Source: Pseudomonadota bacterium (GTDB taxonomy: Bacteria; Pseudomonadota; Alphaproteobacteria; Sphingomonadales; Sphingomonadaceae). Taken from it: a stretch of DNA of 64,000 nt. Made by a program: the position numbers and the translations under genes. The stretch is taken from contig JAJZQN010000012.1 in NCBI GenBank assembly GCA_021847605.1, positions 1-64,000 of the forward strand, in the 5' to 3' direction. A model generated the notes under the pieces. It did not search any database. It had not been told where the DNA came from and was given only the letters and a program-made list of their open reading frames with translations. Positions 39,281 through 49,300 of this stretch are shown here, piece by piece (within the stretch, counting starts at the first letter, position 1; every line of letters starts with the position of its first letter).

Positions 39281-39302
39281 CGACAAAGCGCCCTTTTTGT
39301 CG
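39281..39302 (+). terminator. weak hairpin after hisF
   Basis: CGACAAA and TTTGTCG form a 7-base stem overlapping a run of five T residues, right after the hisF stop. It could reduce read-through from hisF into the PEP-CTERM gene. Not a strong terminator. Confidence 0.35.
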
Positions 39303-39379
39303 GGTTAATTTACATTTACCAAATATGGCAGTCAGGCGTTAACCATGTGTGCGCTGGAATAGCGTGATTCGCGATCGAC

Positions 39380-39395
39380 TGGCACGCTCCCTGCA
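39380..39395 (+). promoter_or_regulatory. sigma-54 (RpoN) promoter of the PEP-CTERM gene
   Basis: TGGCACGCTCCCTGCA matches TGGCAC-N5-TTGCA with one change (C for T), keeping the invariant -24 GG and -12 GC. Transcription would start near 39406, leaving AAGGAGGG at 39423-39430 and ATG 39437 perfectly placed. PEP-CTERM genes are known to be driven by RpoN with the PrsK/PrsR two-component system in several bacteria. An imperfect TTAA-N7-TTAC at 39305-39319 could be part of an enhancer site. Confidence 0.65.
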
Positions 39396-39436
39396 CCATC
39401 CTCCGCATCCTTATCAGGGGTGAAGGAGGGAATAGA

Positions 39437-39718
39437 ATGAATATGAACAAGATGTTGCTGACGCTGGGGGCCGCCACATTGATGGGGGCGGCTGCTACGC
39501 CGGCACAGGCAACCTGGGGTTGCTGGCTGAGCAAGAAGTGCGGCGGTTCCAGCAGCTCGGGCGGCAGCACCAGCACCGGTGGCAGCACGTCGACTGGCGG
39601 TTCTTCGTCGGGCGGTACGCCTACCCCGGTGCCCGAACCCGAACAGATGGCCCTGTTCGGCATCGGCGCGTCGGTTCTGATCGGCCGTATGGTCATTGCG
39701 AGCCGCAAGCGCAAATAA
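39437..39718 (+). CDS. mini PEP-CTERM protein
   Basis: 93 residues. Signal peptide to about residue 26 (MLLTLGAATLMGAAATPAQA), a short segment with two Cys (WGCWLSKKCGG), a Ser/Gly/Thr repeat (GGSTSTGGSTSTGGSSSGG), then the C-terminal sorting signal: PVPEP, a hydrophobic stretch LFGIGASVLIGRMVI, and a basic tail ASRKRK. That is the full PEP-CTERM tripartite plan. Such proteins are cut and anchored by exosortase (not in this window) and exported with exopolysaccharide. The Ser/Thr linker is a likely glycosylation region. Own sigma-54 promoter; sits 30 bases before hisE. Confidence 0.85.
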   Translation: MNMNKMLLTLGAATLMGAAATPAQATWGCWLSKKCGGSSSSGGSTSTGGSTSTGGSSSGGTPTPVPEPEQMALFGIGASVLIGRMVIASRKRK

Positions 39719-39748
39719 TCGATTGACGGGTCGCGCGCAGGACGCTTG

Positions 39749-40078
39749 ATGCAGGCCATGCGCGCGACCCTCTCTCACCTGGAACAGACCATTCGCCAGC
39801 GGCGGACGGCCGATCCATCGACATCCTATGTGGCCAAGCTGACCGCGCGTGGCCGGGGCAAGATCGCCCAGAAGGTCGGCGAGGAAGCGGTCGAGACGGT
39901 AATCGCCGCCATGGCGGACGATCGGGCCGAAGCGATCGGCGAAAGTGCCGACCTGATTTTCCATCTGATGATGCTGCTGGCCGATATGGACATTCCGTTC
40001 GATGCGGTTCTGGACGAACTGGACCGGCGCGAGGGCGTGTCGGGAATCGCGGAAAAGGCCGCTCGGCCCCGGGACTGA
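39749..40078 (+). CDS. hisE: phosphoribosyl-ATP diphosphatase
   Basis: 109 residues. Second step of histidine synthesis. All-alpha MazG-like fold with SYVAKLTARGRGKIAQKVGEEAVETVIAA and GESADLIFHLMMLLADM holding the metal-binding Glu/Asp residues. Start ATG 39749; ATG 39758 possible. Cut off from hisF by the PEP-CTERM gene, so part of its transcription may come from the sigma-54 promoter. Confidence 0.93.
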   Translation: MQAMRATLSHLEQTIRQRRTADPSTSYVAKLTARGRGKIAQKVGEEAVETVIAAMADDRAEAIGESADLIFHLMMLLADMDIPFDAVLDELDRREGVSGIAEKAARPRD

Positions 40079-40156
40079 CCACTGACCATCATCACCGGAT
40101 AGATTTGACGCTCCCTGCGTTGATGCGTGCAATGCATATCGGAAAAGGGGGCTGAC

Positions 40157-40732
40157 ATGATTCGAATGCTGATCGGCGGGCTGGCAGGCGGGTTTGCCAT
40201 GTTCATTACCGGGTTTCTGTTCTGGGGCACGCCGCTGAGCGCTCTGGCGATGAGCAGGGCGGGCGAACAGGACAGCGCCAATCTTCAGGCCGCGATGGCG
40301 CAGGCGCTGACCCCGACCGGCACCGGCGTCTATATCATCCCCGACCCGGCAAGCGCGCAGGGCACCATATTATATGGACGCGGGCCGGTGGCGCAGGTCT
40401 TTTACAATAGTGGCGGATTTCCGGTGATGGACGGCAGCGCTCTGATCGGCGGGCTGATATTATCGCTGGTGGTCGGTGTACTGATCGCGCTGGCGCTGCG
40501 CATGGCGCAGGCCGATTTTGCGGGCCGGGCGCGCCTGGCACTGATTTTCGCACTGGCCGGGGTGCTGTGGATGCATGTCGGACAGGCCGTTTTCAACCAT
40601 GCGCCATGGCCCTATATCCTCTACCTCGCCTTCAGTGATTTCGTGGCGCTGGCCGCTGCGGGCCTGATTGCGGCGAAGATGATGGATAGCAAGGCGGTCG
40701 CCGCTCCTGCGTCCGAATCAACTGTGCATTAA
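40157..40732 (+). CDS. hypothetical membrane protein
   Basis: 191 residues from ATG 40157, with AAAGGGGG upstream. N-terminal helix ([20 protein letters not shown]), an extracytoplasmic loop of about 75 residues, then three helices ([38 protein letters not shown] and [16 protein letters not shown]). The plan resembles DUF1761-like or similar short membrane proteins; I do not recognise the family. Overlaps the convergent deacetylase by 15 bases. Confidence 0.65.
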   Translation: MIRMLIGGLAGGFAMFITGFLFWGTPLSALAMSRAGEQDSANLQAAMAQALTPTGTGVYIIPDPASAQGTILYGRGPVAQVFYNSGGFPVMDGSALIGGLILSLVVGVLIALALRMAQADFAGRARLALIFALAGVLWMHVGQAVFNHAPWPYILYLAFSDFVALAAAGLIAAKMMDSKAVAAPASESTVH

Positions 40733-41629
40733 AAGCGCATTGTCCTGCGCCATTCGCGCCATGCAGGCGGCGTGGCGGCGGGCGATGGCCATGCGGTCAG
40801 CACCATAGCCGCCGCCCATGGTGCTGGCGAGCGGAATGGCCCGGCCCCGCGCCTGCGCCATGACGAAATGATCGCGCGCAGCCAACCCGGCGTCGGTCAG
40901 CGACAGACGGCCGAGGCGATCGTCGCCATGGGTGTCGACCCCGGCCTGATAGAGGATGAGGTCGGGTGCGAAATCATCCAGGACGCGGGGCAGCATATCG
41001 CGCAGCATCGTAAGATAATCGGCATCGCCAGTGTCGTCGGGCAGCGCGATGTCGAGGGTGGAGTGCGCCTTGCGCACCGGAAAATTGCGTTCAGCATGAA
41101 CCGACAGGGTGAAAATGTCGCCCCGCTCCGCCAGCAGCGAAGCGGTGCCGTCGCCCTGATGCACGTCGAGGTCGAGGATCAGTATGCGCGCCGCATCCCC
41201 CTCCGCAATCAAGCGGTTGGCGGCGATGGCAAGGTCATTGAACACACAATAGCCAGCGCCCGTATCGGCCAGCGCATGATGGCTGCCCCCCGCCGCGTTG
41301 GCGGCATAGCCATGGGCCAGCGCGAGCCGCGCCGCCGCCCATGTGCCACCGGGCGACAGACAGGCGCGACGCATTACCCGATCCGTAACGGGAAAGCCGA
41401 TACGCCTTTCCTTGGCCACCGGAACGGTGAGGGTCAGCACTTCGTCGACATAATCGGGATCATGCACCGCCGCGATCCATTCGCGCGGCATGGGATCGGG
41501 ACTGTGGATCGTCATGGCGATGCCGCTTTCACGCAAGGCGTCCATCACCAGTCCATATTTGTCGAAACGAAATTGCCCCTCATCTGTTGCAGGGGAGACA
41601 TAAGCGGGATGATGAACAACGTGCAGCAT
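40718..41629 (-). CDS. histone deacetylase family protein (acetylpolyamine/acetoin-type amidohydrolase)
   Basis: 303 residues from ATG 41629. Arginase/deacetylase fold with a zinc site: [21 protein letters not shown] (catalytic His pair), [12 protein letters not shown] (zinc Asp/His) and [14 protein letters not shown] (second zinc Asp). Bacterial members deacetylate polyamines, acetoin-pathway proteins or unknown amides. The substrate here is unknown. Longer readings past 41629 run antisense to the L,D-transpeptidase and are spurious. Confidence 0.92.
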   Translation of the reverse strand: MLHVVHHPAYVSPATDEGQFRFDKYGLVMDALRESGIAMTIHSPDPMPREWIAAVHDPDYVDEVLTLTVPVAKERRIGFPVTDRVMRRACLSPGGTWAAARLALAHGYAANAAGGSHHALADTGAGYCVFNDLAIAANRLIAEGDAARILILDLDVHQGDGTASLLAERGDIFTLSVHAERNFPVRKAHSTLDIALPDDTGDADYLTMLRDMLPRVLDDFAPDLILYQAGVDTHGDDRLGRLSLTDAGLAARDHFVMAQARGRAIPLASTMGGGYGADRMAIARRHAACMARMAQDNALLMHS

Positions 41630-41686
41630 GATCTTTTCCCACCATCGCGATTTAAACGATGGTCGTTTTGTTCTATCTGGTCCAGC

Positions 41687-43180
41687 ATGAACCGTCCCGA
41701 CATGATCCGTTTCCCGCTGATGGCGCTGATGGGCGCCGCCGCGATCCCTGCCGCCGCACAAAGTCCCGCTACGCCGCCGGTGATCGTGCCGACCCTGCCC
41801 GTGCCAGCCCAGGGACAGACTACGCCTCCGCCAGCACAGGTTCAGCCGACCCCGCCGGCCATCGTGACCCCGCCCCCCGTGCCGGTACCCGCCCTGTCGT
41901 CCGCGCAGGAGGCATGGGCGAATGACTGGCTGAAGACCGGCGTGGCGCAGGGTTTGATGGCGCGGCAAAAGTCCGCTCCCGCCTTGCATGGCCCCGCCCT
42001 GATCAGCGCTTTGATCGACCGGGCCAAGGCGCTCAGCACCGGGCGGGTCGATACCGCCGACTTCCTCGATATCTGGGCGCTGCGTCCCGGCGCGTTCGAC
42101 CCGCGTCCCGCCCTTGCCAAGGCGGTGAGCGAAGACCGACTGCCGCAATGGGCCAATGGCCTGACCCCGCCCTGGGCAGGATATGACACGCTGCGCAAGG
42201 CGCTTGCCAAATATGAGGGGATTCGCGACCGGGGCGGCTGGCAAAACCTGACCAGCACGTCGCCCGAGGATGCGGTGCGCAAGCGCATCGCGCTGGAAGA
42301 CCCGGCCGTCACCCCCGACGAACCGCTGGTCGATGTGCTGCAACGCGCGCAGCGCCGCTATGGGCTGGAACCGGATGGTCGGATGGGGCCGCGCACGCTG
42401 ACCGCGCTGAACGTCAGCGTCGATGAACGCATCGCCGCGATCATGGCCAATATGGAACGGTGGCGCTGGATGCCCCGCACCCTGCCGGTCGACCGGGTGC
42501 AGGTGAATATCGCCGCCGCCGTACTGACGGTGTTCGAGGGCGACCAGCCGGTCAGTTCGATGCGCGCCGTCACCGGCAGCCCGGACAATGCGACGCCGAT
42601 GCTGACGTCCAGCATCCATTCGATCGTGGTCAATCCGCCCTGGAACGTCCCCATGTCGATCGCCAAGCGCGAACTCTTCCCCAAGGGGCGCGCCGCGCTG
42701 GCCGCACAAGGGTATAAGATCGTCAAAACGCCCGAGGGCGGCGAACGTATCGTCCAGCCCGCCGGGCCGAACAGCGCGCTGGGGCGGTTGAAATTCGATT
42801 TCGCCAATCCCTTTGCCGTTTACCTGCACGACACGCCCAGCCGGGGCAAATTTTCCAGCTATGACCGGCTGGCCAGCCATGGCTGCATCCGGCTGGAAAA
42901 GCCGGTGGCGCTGGCGGAACGCTTTGTGGAGAGCGACCCGAACCTGAATGGTCAGATCCAGACGCTGATCGATCAGGGCAAGACGCAGCGCGTATCCCTG
43001 CCCAAGGATGTTGCCGTCTATCTGCTCTACTGGACCGCTTTCGCCAATAATAATGGCGTCGTCAGCTTCCGCGCGGACCCCTATGGCTGGGACAAGCTGC
43101 TGGCTGAAAAGATCGAGGCGTCGAGCCGCCGTGCCGACCCGACCGCTGCCCCCTCCCCCGCTATCGCATCGAAGGATTAA
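41687..43180 (+). CDS. L,D-transpeptidase with peptidoglycan-binding domain
   Basis: 497 residues from ATG 41687. Signal peptide ending AAAQ, a Pro-rich linker (about 25-70), a scaffold region, a peptidoglycan-binding helix bundle ([25 protein letters not shown]), and the YkuD catalytic domain with [20 protein letters not shown] and IRL (nucleophile Cys). It is in the YcbB/LdtD-like group with [13 protein letters not shown]. Makes 3-3 cross-links in peptidoglycan or attaches proteins to it. Divergent from the deacetylase. Confidence 0.92.
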   Translation: MNRPDMIRFPLMALMGAAAIPAAAQSPATPPVIVPTLPVPAQGQTTPPPAQVQPTPPAIVTPPPVPVPALSSAQEAWANDWLKTGVAQGLMARQKSAPALHGPALISALIDRAKALSTGRVDTADFLDIWALRPGAFDPRPALAKAVSEDRLPQWANGLTPPWAGYDTLRKALAKYEGIRDRGGWQNLTSTSPEDAVRKRIALEDPAVTPDEPLVDVLQRAQRRYGLEPDGRMGPRTLTALNVSVDERIAAIMANMERWRWMPRTLPVDRVQVNIAAAVLTVFEGDQPVSSMRAVTGSPDNATPMLTSSIHSIVVNPPWNVPMSIAKRELFPKGRAALAAQGYKIVKTPEGGERIVQPAGPNSALGRLKFDFANPFAVYLHDTPSRGKFSSYDRLASHGCIRLEKPVALAERFVESDPNLNGQIQTLIDQGKTQRVSLPKDVAVYLLYWTAFANNNGVVSFRADPYGWDKLLAEKIEASSRRADPTAAPSPAIASKD

Positions 43181-43185
43181 GCCCC

Positions 43186-43497
43186 ATGCGCAAGATCGCC
43201 CTTATCGCCCTGACCAGCGCCCTCGCCCTCGCCGCCTGCGGCAAGAAGGAAGAAGAAGCGCCCGTGACCAACAATCTGGTCGAACCGCCAGTCGAAAATG
43301 TCATCATCGACGAACCGGATGCAGCGATGCCGATGCCGGAAAATAATGCCGTCGCGACTCCGGCCGCGCCGCCCCCGTCGATTTCGGAACAGCAGCAGAT
43401 TCAGGATGATGCCGAAGCCACCGGCATGACGTCGCGCATTCAGGAAAGCGGCGAACAGAGCCAGTCCACCGACCAGTCGAGCGGTACGAGCGAATGA
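43186..43497 (+). CDS. small acidic lipoprotein
   Basis: 103 residues. Lipobox LALAAC at residue 18, then an acidic, Pro/Gln/Ser-rich low-complexity mature part ([27 protein letters not shown]). No fold is recognisable. Five bases after the L,D-transpeptidase stop, so it is probably co-transcribed and may act at the cell wall. Confidence 0.65.
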   Translation: MRKIALIALTSALALAACGKKEEEAPVTNNLVEPPVENVIIDEPDAAMPMPENNAVATPAAPPPSISEQQQIQDDAEATGMTSRIQESGEQSQSTDQSSGTSE

Positions 43498-43549
43498 AGC
43501 CACCCGCCCCGGCCTTCAACCGGGGCGGCGGATTTGCTATATAGCGGCC

Positions 43550-44233
43550 ATGGATCGCCGCAATTTTACGAAGTTCGCTTTAAGCGGACTCGCCTTTTCG
43601 TTTTTGTCGGACAGTATGGGACGGGCCGCATTGCCGACCGTGCCACAACCCGTCAGCCCGGTTCCGGTTCCCTCCGCCCCTGCGGTGCCGCCGACGCCCA
43701 GCGCCTTTGCAAATCAGCCCTATGCCGCATTGCTGGAACGGGCCAAAGCCGCGCTGGATGGGCATGCCCATGCCTTCACCCTGCGCGATCGCATGGCCAT
43801 CGTCGATTTCGATGCCCCGTCAAAGGATATGCGGATGCACATCGTCGACCTGATCGGCGGGCAGAGCAGCAGCTATCTGGTGTCGCACGGGCGTGGGTCC
43901 GACCCGGCGCATAGCGGATTCCTGCATAGTTTTTCCAACGAACCCAATTCGCTGGCCAGCAGCCAGGGTGCGTTCAAGACGGGCGACATCTATGTCGGCC
44001 AGCATGGCCGGTCGATGCGCCTGATGGGCCTGGACCCGCACAATAATAATGCCGAGGCGCGTGCCATCGTCGTCCATGGCGCCGATTATGTGAGCGAGGA
44101 TCATGTCGCCGCATGGGGCAAGTGCGGCCGGTCGGAAGGCTGTTTCGCGGTCGCCCCCCATCTGGTGCCACAGGTGCTGGGCCTGCTGGGTTCGGGGCGG
44201 ATGCTCTACGCCGACAAGATCGGGCGGGGATAA
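43550..44233 (+). CDS. murein L,D-transpeptidase catalytic domain family protein (YkuD_2)
   Basis: 227 residues. N-terminal MDRRNFTKFALSGLAFSFL looks like a Tat signal. A short Pro-rich linker follows, then the catalytic domain: MAIVDFDAPSKDMRMHIVDL, VSHGRGSDPAHSGF, IVVHGADYVSEDHV and GRSEGCFAVAP with the Cys nucleophile. The YkuD_2 family is distinct from the classical YkuD but uses the same chemistry. Second wall cross-linking enzyme in one cluster. Confidence 0.88.
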   Translation: MDRRNFTKFALSGLAFSFLSDSMGRAALPTVPQPVSPVPVPSAPAVPPTPSAFANQPYAALLERAKAALDGHAHAFTLRDRMAIVDFDAPSKDMRMHIVDLIGGQSSSYLVSHGRGSDPAHSGFLHSFSNEPNSLASSQGAFKTGDIYVGQHGRSMRLMGLDPHNNNAEARAIVVHGADYVSEDHVAAWGKCGRSEGCFAVAPHLVPQVLGLLGSGRMLYADKIGRG

Positions 44234-44245
44234 GGCGAGGCCTTC

Positions 44246-44265
44246 CTCCCCCTGAAAAAGGGGAG
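44246..44265 (+). terminator. hairpin after the YkuD_2 gene
   Basis: CTCCCC / GGGGAG stem with an A-rich loop, 13 bases past the stop. There is no T-run after it, so it is a weak terminator or an mRNA-end stabiliser. Confidence 0.35.
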
Positions 44266-44282
44266 CGTTACGACAATCCCCT

Positions 44283-44373
44283 GTCGTTCCCGCGAGGGCG
44301 GGAACCCCTCTCCCTACGCTACATCAAGGCGATAAGTCCGGAGATAGATTCCCGCCTTCGCGGGAATGACGAC
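44283..44373. repeat. dispersed repeat family C (GTCGTTCCCGCGA type), paired copy
   Basis: GTCGTTCCCGCGAGGGCGGG at 44283 onwards and the inverted GATTCCCGCCTTCGCGGG at 44347-44364, continuing AATGACGAC. Each arm is itself a hairpin. This type of repeat is common between genes in many proteobacteria. One pair found here. Confidence 0.7.
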
Positions 44374-44451
44374 GACCTGGATGCAGGCGTGAATTTCGCG
44401 ATGATCCTCCTGCGGGGGGAGGATGAACAGATATGCGGTGCGGGGATAAGA

Positions 44452-44479
44452 AAAGGGCCGGTGTTTCCGCCGGCCCTTT
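44452..44479 (-). terminator. rho-independent terminator after the FKBP gene
   Basis: AAAGGGCCGG / CCGGCCCTTT, a perfect 10-base stem. On the minus strand it runs into CCCTTTTCTT, 33 bases past the stop. Confidence 0.85.
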
Positions 44480-44511
44480 CTGATTCGTCACACTGGCTGT
44501 GCGTGTCGCGC

Positions 44512-45087
44512 TTACTGGCCGCCCTGGGGGGGCGTACCCTGCGGCGGGGCGCCTGCGCCCTGCTGCATCATCTGCTGCATCTGCATCAGTTCCGCGCGCG
44601 ACTTGAAATCATGCAATTCGACGTCGAACACCAGCACCGAACCGGCCGGGATCGGGCCGGCGGCCTGATCACCATAGCCAAGCTGCGGCGGAATCCACAG
44701 GCGGTACTTACCGCCCTTCTTCATCTTCTGAAGACCTTCGGAAAAACCGGGGACCACGCCGTCGATCGGCATGGGTGCCTGCGGATTTTCGTCGAAGACG
44801 GTACCGTCGAGCAGCGTGCCCTTATAGCCCACCAGAGCCACGTCGGCCGTGGTCGGGCTGGCGCCGGTGCCTTCCGAAAGAACCTTATACTGAAGGCCCG
44901 ATTCGGTCGTCACCACGCCGTCCTCATGCGCGTTGTGCGACAGGAAGGACGAAGGCGTTGCTTCGACATGCATCTGCCCCGCCCATGCAAGACCGCCGGC
45001 GGCCAGTGCAATCGCGGCCACGCCAACCCAGAGCCGCGTCAGCGAACCCTTGGCGATAGGACGAAGGGGAACGGCTGTCGTGGACAT
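44512..45087 (-). CDS. FKBP-type peptidyl-prolyl isomerase, membrane-anchored
   Basis: 191 residues. One N-terminal helix (about 18-37, RLWVGVAAIALAAGGLAWAG) anchors it, and the FKBP domain (about 60-160) reads GVVTTESGLQYKVLSEGTG, LVGYKGTLLDGTVFDEN, GVVPGFSEGLQKMKKG and IPAGSVLVFDVELHDF. Assists folding of exported proteins. The Gln/Pro/Gly-rich tail (GAPPQGTPPQGG) looks disordered. Confidence 0.93.
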   Translation of the reverse strand: MSTTAVPLRPIAKGSLTRLWVGVAAIALAAGGLAWAGQMHVEATPSSFLSHNAHEDGVVTTESGLQYKVLSEGTGASPTTADVALVGYKGTLLDGTVFDENPQAPMPIDGVVPGFSEGLQKMKKGGKYRLWIPPQLGYGDQAAGPIPAGSVLVFDVELHDFKSRAELMQMQQMMQQGAGAPPQGTPPQGGQ

Positions 45088-45126
45088 GGCGATGCGTCTC
45101 GCAATTATGGACGGGGATGTTCAGCG

Positions 45127-45156
45127 AAGAAAAGGCGGGGCGAACGAACGCGCCCC
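45127..45156 (-). terminator. rho-independent terminator after rpsU
   Basis: GGGGCG / CGCCCC stem with an 8-base loop, followed on the minus strand by GCCTTTTCTT. Separates rpsU from the FKBP gene. Confidence 0.65.
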
Positions 45157-45176
45157 GGCCCTTTTAAAGGCGTACC

Positions 45177-45383
45177 TTAACGGACGCCGTCACGCTCGGC
45201 GCGCTTGCGCTCCATCTTGCGCGCGCGGCGCACAGCGGCAGCCTTTTCACGAGCGCGCTTTTCCGACGGCTTTTCGTAATGACGGCGCAGCTTCATTTCG
45301 CGATAGACGCCTTCACGCTGCAGCTTCTTCTTGAGCGCCCGCAGCGCCTGGTCGACATTATTGTCGCGAACGATGATTTGCAT
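45177..45383 (-). CDS. rpsU: 30S ribosomal protein S21
   Basis: 68 residues from ATG 45383 ([20 protein letters not shown]). Very basic, with the conserved [22 protein letters not shown]21 helps mRNA binding at the anti-Shine-Dalgarno end of 16S rRNA. A slightly longer in-frame start upstream is not conserved in the family. Confidence 0.96.
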   Translation of the reverse strand: MQIIVRDNNVDQALRALKKKLQREGVYREMKLRRHYEKPSEKRAREKAAAVRRARKMERKRAERDGVR

Positions 45384-45630
45384 AAGTCCGTCAATCTCCA
45401 ATCGAAAACGCATGGTCGCCAGGATTTCGAAAATCCGTCCCGACAGGCCAAACGAATAGCAAAGCCAGTGAGTCGTCGCAGGCCCCCCTGCGCCGTGTGG
45501 GCCGCGCCCTACCAGCAGAGTCGCGCAAATTCAACCCTAAAGCCCATATCTCGACAAAGGCAGATTATCGGCGGATAGTGTCGGTTATGAGAAAGGCCCG
45601 ATGAGAGGCCCATAAAATGAGAGGATTGCC

Positions 45631-46389
45631 ATGGCAACCGCCGCACGTGCGCCAAGTATGTCCGCCGCAGAATGGGAAGCGCGCCAGCAACTGGCCGCCT
45701 GTTACCGCATATTCGACCATATGGGATGGTCGGAACTTATCTATAACCACATCACCCTGCGCGTTCCGGGCGAGGAGGATGCTTTCCTGATCAATCCTTT
45801 CGGCCTCAGCTACCGCGAGGTGAAGGCGTCCAATCTGGTGAAGATCGATATTGACGGGCAGGTGTTGGACGGCAGCCCCTATCCGGTCAATCGCGCGGGT
45901 TTCATGCAGCACAGCCTGTTCCATCGCCACCTGCCCGACGCCCATTGCATCATCCATACCCACACCACGGCAGGCATGGCGGTGAGCGCGACGGAGGAAG
46001 GGCTGCTCCCGATCAGCTTCTATGCCGCCGCCTTCATCGGCCAGATTGCTTATCATGACTTTGAAGGCGTCACGATTCGGCCGGAGGAGGGCGAGAGGCT
46101 GATCGCGCATCTGGGCGACAAGCGGGTGATGATGCTGCGCAATCATGGGACGCTGGTGATGGCGCCAACTCTGCCATGGGCGTTTCTGAAACACTGGTCG
46201 CTCCAGCGCGCCTGTGAGGTGCAGGTCGCCGCCTGCGCCGCAGGGACGCCAGCGATCATCCCGCCCGAGGTGATCGCCGTGCATCAGCGCGATCTGGCGG
46301 GCATGCAGCTACCCGTCGGGCCGGGCGTGCCGGATTTTCAGGCGATGCTGCGGGAGATCGACCGGATCGACAGTAGCTGGCGGGATTAA
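45631..46389 (+). CDS. class II aldolase/adducin family protein
   Basis: 252 residues. Zinc-dependent aldolase fold: ACYRIFDHMGWSELIYNHIT, FLINPFGLSYREVKASNLVK, HCIIHTHTTAGMAVSA (metal His cluster) and RVMMLRNHGTLVMAP (third metal His). This bacterial group has no firm reaction; members are usually called class II aldolase/adducin family. Ends six bases from the convergent hydantoinase gene. Confidence 0.88.
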   Translation: MATAARAPSMSAAEWEARQQLAACYRIFDHMGWSELIYNHITLRVPGEEDAFLINPFGLSYREVKASNLVKIDIDGQVLDGSPYPVNRAGFMQHSLFHRHLPDAHCIIHTHTTAGMAVSATEEGLLPISFYAAAFIGQIAYHDFEGVTIRPEEGERLIAHLGDKRVMMLRNHGTLVMAPTLPWAFLKHWSLQRACEVQVAACAAGTPAIIPPEVIAVHQRDLAGMQLPVGPGVPDFQAMLREIDRIDSSWRD

Positions 46390-46395
46390 CGCAGC

Positions 46396-49300
46396 TTACC
46401 CATAGCCCCCGCCGCCCGGCGTCTCGATAACGAAGACGTCGCCCGGTTCCAGCGCTGCGCCATCGGTGGAACCGAGCGTTTCAATGCGTCCGTCCGCCCG
46501 CTCCACCCGGTTGCGGCCGACATCGCCAGGCGCGCCACCCGCAAGGCCGAAGGGCGGCACGATGCGCCGGTTGGACAGGATGCCCGCCTGCATCGATTCG
46601 AGGAAGCGGACGCGGCGCAGGCCGCCGTCGCCGCCGCGATGCCGCCCGGTCCCGCCCGATCCGGCGCGAATCGAAAATTCCTCCAGCAGGACGGGGAAGC
46701 GGCTTTCCAATATTTCGGGGTCGGTCAGGCGGCTGTTGGTCATGTGCGTCTGAACCACGGGCGCGCCATCATAATCCGGCCCCGCGCCCGATCCGCCCGC
46801 GATCGTCTCATAATATTGGTGGCGGTCATTGCCGAAGGTGAAATTGTTCATCGTCCCCTGTGCGCCCGCCATGACGCCCAGCGCGCCGAACAGGGCGTCG
46901 GTGACGACCTGACTGGTTTCCACATTGCCCGCGACCACGGCGGCGGGATGACGGGGACGCAGCATCGATCCTTCGGGGACGAGGATGGAGATGGGCTTGA
47001 GGCAGCCGTCATTCATCGGCACAGCTTCGTCGATCAGGGTCCGCACGACATAGAGGACGGCGGCGCGCACGACCGAAAGCGGGGCGTTGAAATTGCCGGG
47101 AAGCTGATCCGACGACCCGGAGAAATCGATGGTGGCAGAGCGATGCTGACGGTCGAGCGTCACGCGGACGCGCACGGTCGCGCCATCGTCCATCGCATAG
47201 CGGAATTCACCATCGGACAGGTTGCCGATCAGGCGGCGCACGGCGGCCTCCGCCTGATCCTGCACATGGCCCATATAGGCAGCGACCATAGCCGTGCCGT
47301 AAAGGGCGCTGATGCGGTGCAATTCGCTCGCCCCTTTGGCGCAGGCGGCGATCTGGGCCGACAGGTCGGCGATATTCTGATCGATGTTGCGCGCGGGCCA
47401 TGGGCCGGAACCGAGCAGGGCGCGAATGTCGCCTTCGCGGAAATCGCCGCGATCCACCACCAGCAGATTGTCGAGGATGATCCCCTCTTCCTCCACCGAG
47501 CGGCTGTTCGGCGGCATGGAGCCGGGGGTGATGCCGCCAATATCGGCATGATGACCGCGCGCCGCGACGTAGAAGGACGGGGCGGCATCCTGCCCATCGA
47601 CAAAGACCGGCATGACGACGGTCACGTCGGGCAGATGCGTGCCGCCGTCATAGGGCGCGTTGAGCGCATAGACGTCGCCCGGCTGCATGCCGCGCCCGTC
47701 GATCGGCGCGCCGTCATCGCCTGTGCCACGTCGTCGCATGATGGTGCGGATGCTGTCGCCCATGCTGCCCAGATGCACCGGCATATGCGGGGCGTTCGCG
47801 ACCAGATTGCCCGCCGCGTCGAATAGCGCGCAGGAAAAATCGAGCCGTTCGCGAATATTGACGGAGGAAGCGCTGTTCTGAAGCGCGGCGCCCATTTCCT
47901 CGGCAATGGCCATAAACAGCCCGCCCATCACCTCCAGCCGGACCGCATCGACGGCATGCGCGTCGCCACTGTCGGGTTTGGGTCGGGGGATATGGCGAGT
48001 GAGGATGAGGTTGCCGATGGCGTCGATGCGCGCACGCCAGCCCGGCTCGACCGCCGTGGTGGACACAGGATCGATGATCAGTGCAGGCCCGTCAATCAGG
48101 CTGTCGGCGGACAGGCCGGCACGGTCGTGGACAGGCGCATCCTGCCCCGCATAATCGACCTGCGCGGCCGGTGGCGCGGCCTGTGCCGCGATCTGCACGA
48201 TGTCCTCCATCGCTTCGCGCGTGTCGGCGATCGCCTCCACCCGGATCATGTCGATCAGAACGGCGCCCTTGCCATCGAAGCCGAAACGGGCGCGATGCTG
48301 CGCTTCGAAATCGGCGCGCATCGCGCCTTCCGGTCCCAGCGGGACGTCGAACAGGCTGTCGGTCCCCGCATGGCGCAACCGGGCCATGATCTCCACCCTG
48401 TCGGCATCGGGCAGGTCGGCGCGCACCTCATCGCTCAGGGCAGCGACGGCGCGATCCACCTCGTCCTGCGCCTCCCCACCCAGCGGCAGAGCCAGCGTGC
48501 GTTCGCGCACCGCGCGGCGATCGGCCAGACCCATGCCATAGGCGGACAGGACGCCGCCCAGCGGATGGATCATCACCCGATCCATGCCCAGCGCATCGGC
48601 GACGAGGCAGGCATGTTGCCCGCCCGCCCCACCGAAGCTGGCGAGCGTATAGCGCGCCACATCATGGCCGCGCGCGACGGAGATGCGCTTGATCGCATTG
48701 GCCATGCTGGCGACGGCGACGGCGATGAAGCCCTGCGCCGCGTCACGCGGGGTCATGATGCGGCCGGTGTCACGCTCCACCTGCGCGCAGATGTCGGCAA
48801 AGCGCGCCTCGACCGCCGCAACGTCCAGCGGCTGATCGCCGTTCGGGCCGAACAGGCTGGGGAAGAAAGCGGGCTGTATCTTGCCCAGCATGACGTTGCA
48901 GTCGGTGATGGTCAGCGGTCCGCCACGCCGATAGCAGGCCGGCCCCGGCACCGCGCCCGCGCTTTCCGGGCCGACACGAAATCGCCCATCGACGAAGGAA
49001 CAGATGGAGCCACCGCCCGCCGCGATAGTATGTATCCGCATCATCGGCGCGCGCAGCCGCACGCCCGCCACCTTCGCCTCATTGTCGCGCTCATAGGCGC
49101 CGGCATAGTGCGAGACGTCGGTCGACGTGCCGCCCATGTCGAAACCGATGACTTCGCCGAAACCGGCCTGCTCCGCCGTACGGGCAAGGCCAACGATGCC
49201 GCCTGCCGGGCCGGACAATATGGCATCCTTGCCCCGGAACAGATCGCCACTGGTCAGGCCACCGCTCGACTGCATGAACAGCATGTCCGCCCGCTCGCCC

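Noticed and set aside
40106-40122. TTTGACGCTCCCTGCGT as a second sigma-54 promoter before the membrane protein at 40157
   Set aside because: The invariant GG at -24 is missing.
41630-42880. Fusion of the deacetylase with a long upstream domain
   Set aside because: The upstream part is antisense to the L,D-transpeptidase, and the family N-terminus begins exactly at 41629.
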